A stretch of 64,000 nucleotides of DNA from Flavobacteriales bacterium (GCA_016716605.1 JADJWA010000001.1:992001-1056000), one strand, 5' to 3'; counted from the stretch's first letter, positions 34,476-43,179 are shown. Translations and numbers: made by a program. The notes: generated by a model from the letters alone, not told the origin.

Positions 34476-35201
34476 TTACTTGATCGAGGTGGCGAACTGC
34501 GAGGCGACCACCTCGAAGGTGGCGAAGTAGGCCTGGGTCACCGGCATCTCCATCAACTCGCCGGCGATGGCCATGAAAGCGGCCTGGTCGCGGTACACCG
34601 TCATGCCCACGCTCAGGCGCTCGGTATCCGGCCCGCCCACCAGTGCGAACTCGTAGCTCTCCAGCACGCCATCGCGCCTGTCCAGCATGTCCACGAAGGC
34701 TTTGCGCGTGCGCTCGAACGCGGCCTCTTGTCCGGAGCGGGTGCGCCGCATCGCGACCTCCAACACCTGGCCCTCGGTGCGCAGCACCTTGCCCAGCTCA
34801 AAGGGCTTGCCTTCGATCTGTTGCAGAAAGGCATAGGCCTTCAGGTCCATGGTGGCGGCGAACGCTCCGAAGGCCTGCTGAACTTCAGGCACCGACTGGA
34901 TCTCGCCCACACGGGACATGGAAGGATACTGCGTCATGCCGATGAACACGGGTCGTTCGTCGGGAGCGGGCAGTGCGTAGAAGGAACTGAACTCGCGGTC
35001 GTTGCTCACGCCATCCTGCTTGGTGAGCAACTGGATGAACTGTGCGCGGGCCTTTTCGAATGCCTCCTGTTCACCGTCCTTCACCATGCGGACGGCAAGC
35101 TCGAAGATGGGTTTTTCCTTCATTGGCGTTGTGTTTTCGATTGTTGGAACGGACGCAAACGCGATGGCTGCAGCCAGTCCGGTGATGATGAGTTGGTCCA
35201 T
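34476..35201 (-). CDS. Tandem ABM-like alpha/beta-barrel protein, paralogue 1
   Basis: The 241-residue protein starts with a hydrophobic segment (MDQLIITGLAAAIAFASVP) that may be a signal peptide. Two homologous halves of dimeric ferredoxin-type folds follow: FELAVRMVKDGEQEAFEKARAQF and LEVAMRRTRSGQEAAFERTRKAF. Each is followed by a G.S or GV.(S/E) segment, FIGMTQYPSM in the first and SVGMTVYRDQ in the second. It is clearly paralogous to the gene at 35440. The fold is found in quinol and antibiotic monooxygenases, but no catalytic residue is evident. An AraC-type regulator lies upstream. Confidence 0.72.
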   Translation of the reverse strand: MDQLIITGLAAAIAFASVPTIENTTPMKEKPIFELAVRMVKDGEQEAFEKARAQFIQLLTKQDGVSNDREFSSFYALPAPDERPVFIGMTQYPSMSRVGEIQSVPEVQQAFGAFAATMDLKAYAFLQQIEGKPFELGKVLRTEGQVLEVAMRRTRSGQEAAFERTRKAFVDMLDRRDGVLESYEFALVGGPDTERLSVGMTVYRDQAAFMAIAGELMEMPVTQAYFATFEVVASQFATSIK

Positions 35202-35232
35202 GTGTGTTCGACTTTGGTGGTTAAGGCAAGTT

Positions 35233-35282
35233 CTGGCAGCAGGGCCCTGGGCGGTCGATCAGGTAACGCTGGTCATTTTGTC
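35233..35282. repeat. Upstream element copy 1 (about 50 bp, CAGGGCCCTG palindrome)
   Basis: This segment, 32-81 bp before the start of paralogue 1, matches 36331-36381 near the start of paralogue 2. Shared are AGCAGGGCCCTG, CGGTCGATC and GGTCA-TTTGTC. The centre CAGGGCCCTG (35240-35249) is a perfect palindrome. Because the second copy runs into the last codons of araC, copy 1 may be a relic of a duplicated araC end, a shared operator, or both. Confidence 0.6.
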
Positions 35283-35439
35283 TTTTGGCTCAACAGGATC
35301 TCCCGTGATCGCACTTCGTGATGCATGGTTGGATCATTGCTGTGGAAGGCGACCCAGGTCCCGTACCTCCTTCGGAAAATTGATCTCCCAGATCGAATGG
35401 GGGTCGGTATCCGTGCGGCTTTCAGGACGATCGGTCACC

Positions 35440-36222
35440 TTACTTGAGTACGGTGTTCAATGCACCGAACTGAGTGGGTGGGTAGGCACCAAGGAATTCC
35501 GACACAGCAGGATCCCCCATGAAGTTCGGGTCCATACCGATCGCCAGCGCGGCCGCTTGACTGTCGTACACGGTCATCCCGACCACGACGTTGTTGTTCA
35601 GTACGCTCCGCCACTGGATCTCCTGAACAAAACCCGGTTGCTGGGCAAGCAGGGTCAGGAAGCTGTCGCGCTTGGTAACATAGTCGGTCGTATCGAAGTT
35701 GGAGTATGCGCTGATGTCGCGCACTGCGATCTCCAGGATCCGTCCTGAGTTCAAGGGAGCAATCGTGGAGAGGTCGATCGGTCCATACCCTGGGAGGGGT
35801 TGCAGTACCTCGAAGGTGATCGGCACGAAGGTCGCGAAGAACGTCGTTGCCTCCGGTATGGAGATAAGCTGTTGGCCTAGCGTGCTGAAAGTGTTCAGGT
35901 CGGCATACTGGGTCATGCCGATGTAGATACTGTCCAAGGGCAGTCCTGACGCCAGCAGGTCGAACGAGGGCTGGAACTCGCGGTCGTTGGAGGTGCCGGG
36001 TCGTGCCATTAGTTCCGCCACGAAGGCGTCACGTGCCGCTACGAAATCAGCGATGTTCTGTCCAGGGTTCAATCTACGGATGGCTAATTCGAACACATCA
36101 TCGTTGGTTTCGTTCTGGGTTCCTTCGTTCACGGTCTGGGGCTCGTCATTCTCCTTTTTGCAGCTTACTAGGTACAGGCTCGTAGCGAGCATGAAAGCGG
36201 TCGCAGTTCGAAAAGTGTTCAT
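35440..36222 (-). CDS. Tandem ABM-like lipoprotein, paralogue 2
   Basis: The 260-residue protein has a lipoprotein signal ending LYLVSCKK, so Cys of the SC pair is the likely acylation site. The mature part has two barrel halves: FELAIRRLNPGQNIADFVAARDAF, then SNDREFQPSFD and YIGMTQYADL in the first, and LEIAVRDIS, YVTKRDSFLTLLAQQPGFVQ and VVGMTVYDSQ in the second. It matches paralogue 1 motif by motif. It lies between paralogue 1 and an AraC regulator in the same orientation. The ligand or reaction is unknown. Confidence 0.72.
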   Translation of the reverse strand: MNTFRTATAFMLATSLYLVSCKKENDEPQTVNEGTQNETNDDVFELAIRRLNPGQNIADFVAARDAFVAELMARPGTSNDREFQPSFDLLASGLPLDSIYIGMTQYADLNTFSTLGQQLISIPEATTFFATFVPITFEVLQPLPGYGPIDLSTIAPLNSGRILEIAVRDISAYSNFDTTDYVTKRDSFLTLLAQQPGFVQEIQWRSVLNNNVVVGMTVYDSQAAALAIGMDPNFMGDPAVSEFLGAYPPTQFGALNTVLK

Positions 36223-36330
36223 GTTCTATTCGTTTGTTTGGACTGACTCGTAGGGCGATGATGCAACCCCGACCGGCCCTGTTTGGTAGAGCCGATCCAG
36301 GCTGTTCCGATCGCAGGGCAAAACAAGAGC

Positions 36331-36381
36331 CTGTAGCAGGGCCCTGATCGGTCGATCCGGAAGAGTGACGGTCACTTTGTC
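36331..36381. repeat. Upstream element copy 2, overlapping the araC 3-prime end
   Basis: This is the second copy of the 50-bp element, 109-159 bp upstream of paralogue 2. The palindrome CAGGGCCCTG is at 36337-36346. The homology crosses the araC stop codon (36372-36374). This shows that copy 1 at 35233 carries a piece of araC-terminal sequence and points to a segmental duplication of [araC end, leader, barrel gene]. Confidence 0.6.
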
Positions 36382-37220
36382 GCCTGCTGGCGATAGGCGG
36401 CCGGCGAAAGACCCATGTGCCTGCGGAAGGAACGGGCGAAGTTGCTTGGATCGGTGTAGCCCAGGTCATAGCCGATCGATGCGACATCGGAGTCCGTGAG
36501 CAGCAGTGCTCGGCATGCGTGCATCATGCGATGGTCCTCGATCAGCTGCTTGGCTGAACGCGCGAAGTTTCGCTGCGCCAACTTGTGCAAATGGCCCCTA
36601 CTGATGGCCAGTTCCGCGGCAAAGGCTTCCACCGTGCGCAGCTCCGTCAACTTATTGGCCAGCAAGTAGCGTAGCTGCTGCAGGCGCGTATCACTGACGA
36701 GGCCCTGACCGTGCCTGAACGCGGCCCGGTGCGTGCGTTGGAGACGCACGAGCAGCAGATGGAGGGCGGCCCGTAGGAACTGCTTGCTGTCGCCGGAGGG
36801 TTTGCGCAACTCATTGTGGATCTCCTTGGCGAGCCCATCACATGCCTGGAATGTCCTTTTGTCTGGTTTCAGCGCAGGGGAAGCTTCGAGGTCGTGGAAG
36901 AAGCTGAACTTGTAGGTGAAGTGGGCTTCCTCGAACAGGAGATCAAGGAATCCGGCTTCAAAGAAGATCCAAGTGGCCCGGTCCAGAGTACAACCGGTCA
37001 GATCCACCGGCTGGCCGGGCGTGATGGTGATGATGCTCCCGGACCGCACCTTCAATCGATGGGTGCCGATCCGCATGGAACCGCTGCCCTGTTCGATGGA
37101 GCCGAGCAAATGGAAGTCCGGTACCGCTTCCACGATGGAGCGGTCGAACTCGGTCATGTCCACCGAGTCGATGAGCAGGCCGTTGCCGTAGCGGTTGCGA
37201 TCGAACTTGAGTTTGCGCAT
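36372..37220 (-). CDS. AraC family transcriptional regulator
   Basis: The ATG at 37220 (MRKLKFDRNRYGNGLLID) gives 282 residues; the longer open frame has no supporting sequence. The N-terminal half is a cupin-like effector domain (IEQGSGSMRIGTHRLKVRSGS, ITPGQPVDL). The C-terminal 100 residues carry two helix-turn-helix units: VEAFAAELAISRGHLHKLAQRNF, then DVASIGYDLGYTDPSNFARSFRRHMGLSPAAYR, the standard AraC signature. It lies upstream of two paralogous barrel genes on the same strand and may regulate them. Confidence 0.92.
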   Translation of the reverse strand: MRKLKFDRNRYGNGLLIDSVDMTEFDRSIVEAVPDFHLLGSIEQGSGSMRIGTHRLKVRSGSIITITPGQPVDLTGCTLDRATWIFFEAGFLDLLFEEAHFTYKFSFFHDLEASPALKPDKRTFQACDGLAKEIHNELRKPSGDSKQFLRAALHLLLVRLQRTHRAAFRHGQGLVSDTRLQQLRYLLANKLTELRTVEAFAAELAISRGHLHKLAQRNFARSAKQLIEDHRMMHACRALLLTDSDVASIGYDLGYTDPSNFARSFRRHMGLSPAAYRQQATK

Positions 37221-37292
37221 GGCTCGTGCGGAAGTAGTCGTGCTGACCTGCGCAAGTGTAGCGCACTCCAACAGGGAAGCCGCCTGTAGTAA

Positions 37293-37325
37293 CGAAGGGC
37301 GTCCGCCACATGGCGACGCCCTTCG
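37293..37325 (-). terminator. Long hairpin downstream of hppD
   Basis: CGAAGGGCGTC (37293-37303) pairs with GACGCCCTTCG (37315-37325), and the stem continues inward through CGCCA/TGGCG after one bulge. It lies 22 bp past the hppD stop on the minus strand. No T tract follows. The right arm is also recognisable in copy B. Confidence 0.6.
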
Positions 37326-37346
37326 ATTATGTCGCAAGGGTCCCGC

Positions 37347-38492
37347 CTACAACGTCCCCCTGTTCTCCTGCTCCCGCTCGATCGCCTCGAACAGCGCCTT
37401 GAAGTTCCCCTTGCCGAAGCTCTTCGCGCCCTTGCGCTGGATGATCTCGAAGAACATCGTGGGGCGGTCCAAGACCGGCTTGGTGAAGAGCTGCAACAGG
37501 TAGCCCTCGTCGTCGCGGTCCACCAGCACACCGTGCTGCTTCAGCACCGCCAGGTCCTCGTCGATCTCGCCCACGCGGTCCATCACCGTGTCATAGTAAC
37601 TGGGCGGCACGTACAGGAACTCCACACCGCGGTCCTTCAGCGCTCCGACTGTTTCGATGATGTTGTTGGTGGCCACCGCGATGTGCTGCACACCGGCGCC
37701 GTTGTAGAAATCGATGTACTCCTCGATCTGGCTCTTCTTCTTGCCCTCGGCGGGCTCGTTGATCGGGAACTTGATGCGGCCGTTGCCGTTGCTCATCACC
37801 TTGCTCATCAGCGCGGTGTACTCGGTGCTGATGTCCTTGTCGTCGAAGCTCACCAGCTGCGCGAAGCCCATGACGCGGGCGTAGAAATCCACCCAGGTGT
37901 TCATCTCGCCCCAGCCCACGTTGCCCACCATGTGGTCGATGAACTTCAGGCCGGTGGGGGGTGGGTTGTAGTGGCTCTTCCACGGCTTGAAGCCGGGCAG
38001 GAACGCGCCCTTGTAATTGTCGCGCTCCACGAAGATGTGTACCGTTTCGCCGTAGGTGTGGATGCCGCTGCGGACCACGAAGCCGTGCTCATCCTCCTCG
38101 CGCACCGGCTCCATGAAGCTCTTCGCGCCGCGTTTGGTCGTCTCCTCCCAGGCCTTCTTCGCATCGGGCACCCATAGCGCGATCACCTTCACGCCATCGC
38201 CGTGCTTGCGGATGTGCTCGTTGATCGGGCTCTCGGGGTTCATCGGCGTGGTCAGCACCAGGCGGATCTTGTCCTGCACCAGCACGTAGCTGGTACGGTC
38301 CTTCACGCCGGTCTCAAGACCTGCATAGGCAAGGCTTTGGAAGCCCCATGCGCTTTTGTAATAGTGTGCGCTCTGCTTGGCGTTGCCCACGTACAGTTCC
38401 ACGTAGTCCGTGCCCAGCAGGGGCAGGAAGTCCTGAGCATCGGCCATGATCTTCTCCAGGCCGTAGTCGACGTCTTTGAGTCCGGTTGCCAT
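37347..38492 (-). CDS. hppD: 4-hydroxyphenylpyruvate dioxygenase
   Basis: HppD converts 4-hydroxyphenylpyruvate to homogentisate in tyrosine breakdown, using Fe(II) and O2. The 381-residue protein has the two-domain vicinal-oxygen-chelate layout. The iron ligands are H187 (FIDHMVGNV), H270 (VQHIAVAT) and E349 (FFEIIQR). Length is normal and the gene is intact. Its last 45 codons (residues 337-381, which include E349) are the part copied three times at lower coordinates. No homogentisate dioxygenase gene is in the window. Confidence 0.96.
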   Translation of the reverse strand: MATGLKDVDYGLEKIMADAQDFLPLLGTDYVELYVGNAKQSAHYYKSAWGFQSLAYAGLETGVKDRTSYVLVQDKIRLVLTTPMNPESPINEHIRKHGDGVKVIALWVPDAKKAWEETTKRGAKSFMEPVREEDEHGFVVRSGIHTYGETVHIFVERDNYKGAFLPGFKPWKSHYNPPPTGLKFIDHMVGNVGWGEMNTWVDFYARVMGFAQLVSFDDKDISTEYTALMSKVMSNGNGRIKFPINEPAEGKKKSQIEEYIDFYNGAGVQHIAVATNNIIETVGALKDRGVEFLYVPPSYYDTVMDRVGEIDEDLAVLKQHGVLVDRDDEGYLLQLFTKPVLDRPTMFFEIIQRKGAKSFGKGNFKALFEAIEREQENRGTL

Positions 38493-38791
38493 GGGTAGTA
38501 GTGTTCGGTTGACGTGCGAAGTTCGTGGTTTTCCAAGGGTGGATGATGATGGTGGTCACAAAGGGCCCTCGCCGATGCTTGGTTTTCGGAAGCATGCACC
38601 TTGTACAGTCACAATGATCTCGGGGCCTACCCATGCCATGCGGAGCAAACGCCATCGGCAAGCCTTGTTGGACACGTCACCCCACGGGTGAAATCAATGC
38701 TCCGACTATCGGATCACACGGGCCGAATGCGACGCGGTGAGCGGCATGCCCGACCGTGGAGGCGGGGCTGCGTAGCGGGATCAAGCCCCGG
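38493..38791. other. Intergenic region between hppD and PBP1A
   Basis: About 300 bp without a supported gene; open frames here are short and lack family features. The right end holds a hairpin, CGGGGCT (38763-38769) with AGCCCCG (38784-38790). It lies 1 bp past the PBP1A stop on the minus strand and could terminate that gene. The left part should contain the hppD promoter. A GAACTTCG sequence on the minus strand about 28 bp upstream of the ATG is the best but weak candidate. Confidence 0.5.
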
Positions 38792-41231
38792 TCAATCCCC
38801 CCAGTTCAGCGAGTTCTGCGTGCCGCCCTTCGCCGCGCGGCAATCGAACACCACGCCCAGGTCGCCTTCGGGCCGCTCGAAATCACCGGTGCTGATCTCG
38901 ATGGTGGGGTCGGCGTACACCTTGTTCATGAAGTAACCGTAGATGGGCAAAGCCATGTTCGCACCCTGGCCCTTGTCGGTGGTGCTGAATCGCACGCTGC
39001 GGTCCTCTGCTCCGGTCCACACGCCGGTGACCAGGTCAGGGGTGATGCCGATGAACCAGCCATCGCTGTTGTTCTGCGTGGTGCCGGTCTTGCCCGCTGT
39101 GGGGAATTTGATGTTGGCGTACTTCTGCCGGGTGCCCCAGCTGGTGCGGAGCCGCAAAGCGGTGCCCACCACCTTGCCGCTGGCAGGATTGTATGCGCCA
39201 TCAACCACGCTCTTGAGCATCTTGAGCATGATGTAGGCCGTGCGCTCGTCGAGGGCCTCGTAGGTTCTGGGCACCACGTCGAGGATGGTGTTGCCATTCT
39301 TGTCCTCAATGCGGGTGAAGAGGATGGGCTCGATGTAAACGCCTTTGTTGGCGAAGGAGCTGAACGCGCCGGTGATCTCCGAGAGGCGCAGGTCGGCCAC
39401 GCCGAGGCAGAGCGAGGGCACGGGCTCCAGCGGGCTCTTCACGCCCATGTGCCGCGCGAGCACGGTGACGCTCTCCGGCCCATACTGCTTCATGAGCCAG
39501 GCGGTGACCGTGTTCATGGAGTTGGCCAGCGCGTACTCCACGGTCACCATGCCGCCGTATTCGCCATCGCTGTTCTCCGGGCACCATTGGGGCTGCGGCG
39601 CGGGCATGTCGAAGCACACCTTCTGGTTGGGCAGCTGCCTGCAGGGATCCATGCCCTCGCGGATCGCGGTGGCGTACACGAAGGGCTTGAAGGTGCTGCC
39701 AACCTGGCGCCGCGCCTTGTCCACGTGATCGAATTGGAAGTGCTTGAAATCAGCCCCGCCCACCCAGGCCTTCACGAAGCCCGTGCGCGGGTCCATGCTC
39801 AAGAGGCCGCTGCGCAGGAAGCTCTTGTACCAGCGGATCGAATCCATCGGGCTCATCACGGTGTCGATCTCGCCCTTCCAGCTGAACACGCGCATCTTCA
39901 CCGGAGTGTCGAATACCTTGGGGATGTCCCCTTCCTTCACCACGGGCCACCAGGCATCGCAGCCGCGGTTGCTCCCTTCGCCTTTCTCGGGGCTGCAATG
40001 GAAGTGCATCGCGCCCTCGTGCATCTCCTTCACGATGAAGCGAGCCGGCCGCTCGCAGCTGCCGCACTGCTTGCCCGGTGATCACCTTGTAGCGCATGCT
40101 GCGCTTCATGGCATCGCTCAGGATCTTGTCGATCTCAGCCTGGCTCACGCGGAAGTCGAAGGGTCTGTTCTTCTTCCGGGCGATGTCCTTGAAGAAGTCC
40201 GCTTGCAGCTCGGTGCCCAAGTGCTCACGCACGCCCCACTCGGCGTATGCCTGCATCCGGCGGTCGATGGTGGTGTACACCTTGAGGCCGTCGGTGTAGA
40301 GGTCGTAGGGCTGGCCGTCGGGCCTGGGGTAGCGCAAGTTGCCTTGATCGTCCTTGCTGTCGAGCAGCGCTTGCAGTTTCTCGCGGAGTGCTTCCCGGAA
40401 ATAGGGTGCGGGCCCCTCGGTGTGGCTCACGCTCTGGAAGTCGAGTCCGAGCGGCAGGGCTTTCAGCGAATCGTACTCGGCGCGCGTGATGTAGCCATTG
40501 CGGCGCATCTGGTCGAAGACCACCATGCGGCGGTGCAGCACGGTATCGATGCGGTAATCCTTGCGCGGGTTGAAGAGCGCGGGATTCTTGCACATGCCCA
40601 CGAGCATGGCGGCCTCATGCAGCTTCAGCGAATCGGGCGTGGTGTTGAAATAGACGCGGGACGCGCTGTGGATGCCCACCGCCTGGTTCACCCAGTCGAA
40701 GCGGTTCAGGTACATGGCGATGATCTCGTCCTTGGTGTACATGCGCTCGAGGCGGGCGCTGATGATCCACTCCTGGAATTTCTGGAAAACGCGCTTCACC
40801 GCGTTGCCGCTGCGGTCGTGGAAGAGCATCTTGGCGAGCTGCTGCGTGAGGGTGCTGGCACCGCCGCGCTTGCCCAGGAAAACCGCCGCGCGCAGGGTGC
40901 CGCGCAGGTCCACGCCGCCGTGCTCGCGGAAGCGCTCGTCCTCGGTGGCGATCAGCGCCCTCACCACGTTCGGGCTGATGCGGTCGTAGCCCACCGGGAT
41001 GCGGTTCTCTTTGTAGTACTGGCCCATCTGCGTGCCATCGCTGAAGAGCAAGGCGGTGGCCAGATCGCTGCGCGGATTCTCCAGGTCCTCGATGCTGGGC
41101 AGGTCGCTGAGCGCTGCTGCACCGAGCAAGGCGTAGATGCCGAGCACCGGCGAGAGCACAAGGCCCCACCAGATGAGCCCGCGGCGCCTGGCGCTGGCGC
41201 CGGACTTGGAGTGGGAGGTGGGCTTGGCCAT
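38792..41231 (-). CDS. Penicillin-binding protein 1A, frameshifted as sequenced at about 40074-40076
   Basis: This is a bifunctional peptidoglycan synthase. It has an N-terminal membrane anchor (GLVLSPVLGIYALLGAAAL), a GT51 transglycosylase domain (RALIATEDERFREHGGVD, GGASTLTQQLAKML) and a C-terminal transpeptidase domain (GSTFKPF nucleophile, SMN, GKTGTT). The 5-prime frame (from 41231) and 3-prime frame (to 38792) join at a CCC run at 40074-40076. Dropping one base restores a continuous reading, VITGKQCGSCERPARF. An error or a recent mutation is likely. The restored joint region is Cys/His-rich. It is the last gene of the ricT-gldH-PBP1A group. Confidence 0.88.
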
Positions 41232-41241
41232 TGGAGCGGCG

Positions 41242-41249
41242 CGAAATTA
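41242..41249 (-). promoter_or_regulatory. Candidate -7 box TAATTTCG of the PBP1A gene
   Basis: TAATTTCG on the minus strand ends 10 bp before the PBP1A ATG at 41231. It is identical to the box before the acetyltransferase at 8503-8510. Confidence 0.4.
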
Positions 41250-41313
41250 TCTGCCGGTGCTGCGGCGGCACGCTGCATTAACGGGTCTTACCACCGTGCA
41301 GGTGTGCGCAGGC

Positions 41314-41793
41314 TTACGGCTCGCCCCGCTCGATGCTCACGCCCACGTCGATGATGCCCGGCAGCGGCTCATCGCGCATGCCCTGTTCAAGGGTGATGGT
41401 GTAGCGCCCGGGTCTTGGGAATCGATTGCCCAAGCGGTAGAGCACCTTGGCATCGCGCGTGCGGCTGGCGAAGATGAAACCGGTGCCCTTGCCGAGCCAG
41501 CGGCCCATGGGGTCGGCCAGGAGGCACTCCACGGTGTCGCGCTTGCTGCGCCCGCCAGGCCCTTCGAGGTCGAGGAAGAGGTAGAGGTTGCTGTAGGCGT
41601 ATTCGCCGGTGTGGCGCACATCGATGAAGACGTTGTGGCCGCTGAGCGTGTCGGTGATATCGAAGGCGAAGGAGGGCTTGAACGAACTGCTCCACGCGCC
41701 ATCTGGGATCGGGGTGTCTGCTTGGAAGACAACATTTTCCGCGCAGCCGCAGAGCAGCAGGGCGCAGGGAAAGAGCAACGCAATGGCTTTCAC
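41314..41793 (-). CDS. gldH: Gliding motility lipoprotein GldH
   Basis: The 159-residue lipoprotein has a signal ending LLLCGC with C17 as the acylated residue. The mature start ENVVFQADTPIPDGAWSSSFKPSFAFDITDT and the middle YSNLYLFLDLEGPGG match the GldH family. GldH is required for gliding in Flavobacterium, where loss blocks motility; the exact role is unclear. It overlaps ricT by 4 bp. PBP1A follows on the same strand, and I recall this gene order from other Flavobacteriales. Confidence 0.88.
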   Translation of the reverse strand: MKAIALLFPCALLLCGCAENVVFQADTPIPDGAWSSSFKPSFAFDITDTLSGHNVFIDVRHTGEYAYSNLYLFLDLEGPGGRSKRDTVECLLADPMGRWLGKGTGFIFASRTRDAKVLYRLGNRFPRPGRYTITLEQGMRDEPLPGIIDVGVSIERGEP

Positions 41794-43166
41794 GCCGTTG
41801 GCGGGGTTGGTGGGGCGCCGCCACCTTGTTGACGATCGCCGCGGCCCCTGCCGCGGCCCCGCCGCCGCCGCTCACCGCTGCCCGCGCCTTGTCCTTCTTG
41901 CCGTGGCCCGCCGGGGGCTTTCTGCGGCCTCGGGCCTTGCGACGGACGAGCTTCTTGCCGGGGCCTCTGGCCTCCTTGGGCTTGCGACGGTCGAGGGCCT
42001 TGCTCGCTCCGGCGCCGCTCATCGCCACGGCCCCTGCCGCGCGACCGCTTGCCGCCGCCCTTCATCTTCGTGTCGAAGCGCGTGAGCTCATCCTGCCCCA
42101 CCACATTCTCGTAGTCCGGCTGCTTCACGGTCTCCACCGGCTCATCCACCATGTTCAGGTCCACATCCGGCTCCAGGCCTTGCTTGTTCTGCGCGATGAT
42201 GTCGCGCACCACATCCACCGGGAAGCCCGCCATCACGAAGCCCTCGCCCGGCTTCTTGAAGCCGTACCACATCTTGCCCGTGAAGATGTCGGTCTTGATG
42301 TGCGCACCGGTTCCTTGCTGGGTCTTCAGCTTGGCGTTCTGCGAGGGATAGCTCTTGATCGCCTCGATGTACATATCGAGCTCAAAGTTGAGGCAGCACT
42401 TGAGCTTGCCGCATTGCCCGGCGAGCTTCTGCGGGTTGAGCGCGAGCTGCTGGTAGCGAGCGGCGCTGGTGGTCACGCTGCGGAAGTCGGTGAGCCAGGT
42501 GCTGCAGCAGAGCTCGCGGCCGCAGCTGCCGATGCCGCCCACGCGCCCGGTCTCTTGCCGCGCGCCGATCTGCTTCATCTCCAAGCGCACCTTGAAGCGG
42601 TCGGCCATGGTGCGCACGATCCCGCGGAAGTCGATGCGCTCCTCAGCAGTGTAGTAGATGGTGGCCTTGGTGCCGTCGCCTTGGAACTCCACATCGGTCA
42701 CCTTCATGTCGAGCCGCGCATCGCGCACCATCTCCCGCGCGGCCAGCATGGTCTCCTCTTCGCGCTTGCGGGCCTCGTGCCAGCGGTCAATGTCCTCTTG
42801 CGTGCTCTTGCGCAGGATCTTGCGCAGCTCGTAGGTCTCCACCACCACATTGCGACGCGCCATCTGGGCGCGCACCAGTTCACCCGTGAGGCTCACCATG
42901 CCCACATCGAAGCCCGGTGCCGCATCCACGGTGACCAGGTCGCCGGGCATGAGTTGAAGGCCGCTGGCGTTGCGGTAGAAGGTCTTGTGGGTGTTCTTGA
43001 AGCGCACCTCCACGCCATCGAAGGCGGTTTGCCCGTGCGGAAGGGGCACGCCCGTGAGCCAGTCGAAGACCCCCAGCTTGTTGCACCCGCTGGTGCTGCA
43101 ATAGCCATTGCTCTTGCACCCGGCCGGTTTGCCATGAGCGCCTGTGCCGCAATTCCCGCATGCCAT
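41790..43166 (-). CDS. ricT: RicT / PSP1 domain protein with a basic Arg-Gly-rich tail
   Basis: The 458-residue protein begins with a Cys-rich segment (CGNCGTG, CSTSGCNKLGVFDWL). A PSP1 core follows with VEVRFKNTHKTFY, DARLDMKVTDVEFQGDGTKATIYYTAEERIDFRGIVR, GSCGRELCCSTWL and GQCGKLKCCLNFE. Its cysteines may hold an iron-sulphur cluster as in the Bacillus RicAFT complex. From about residue 370 the tail is almost all Arg, Gly, Gln and Pro, suggesting RNA binding. It overlaps gldH by 4 bp. A TATCTTCG box lies 5 bp before the start. Confidence 0.88.
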   Translation of the reverse strand: MACGNCGTGAHGKPAGCKSNGYCSTSGCNKLGVFDWLTGVPLPHGQTAFDGVEVRFKNTHKTFYRNASGLQLMPGDLVTVDAAPGFDVGMVSLTGELVRAQMARRNVVVETYELRKILRKSTQEDIDRWHEARKREEETMLAAREMVRDARLDMKVTDVEFQGDGTKATIYYTAEERIDFRGIVRTMADRFKVRLEMKQIGARQETGRVGGIGSCGRELCCSTWLTDFRSVTTSAARYQQLALNPQKLAGQCGKLKCCLNFELDMYIEAIKSYPSQNAKLKTQQGTGAHIKTDIFTGKMWYGFKKPGEGFVMAGFPVDVVRDIIAQNKQGLEPDVDLNMVDEPVETVKQPDYENVVGQDELTRFDTKMKGGGKRSRGRGRGDERRRSEQGPRPSQAQGGQRPRQEARPSQGPRPQKAPGGPRQEGQGAGSGERRRRGRGRGRGDRQQGGGAPPTPPTA

Positions 43167-43171
43167 GGGGG

Positions 43172-43179
43172 CGAAGATA
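43172..43179 (-). promoter_or_regulatory. Candidate -7 box TATCTTCG, 5 bp from the ricT start codon
   Basis: On the minus strand TATCTTCG ends 5 bp before the ATG at 43166. It is identical to the box in front of tRNA-Cys (12646-12653). The distance leaves essentially no room for a leader, so the ricT-gldH message may be leaderless. Confidence 0.5.

Noticed and set aside
29338..37484. Integron or phage explanation for the hppD-end array
   Set aside because: No integrase, attC-like folded sites, transposase or phage gene is present in the interval, so a named element type cannot be assigned.
39750..40033. Two separate overlapping PBP genes
   Set aside because: The two frames carry complementary domains of one PBP1A and join by removing one base in a CCC run.
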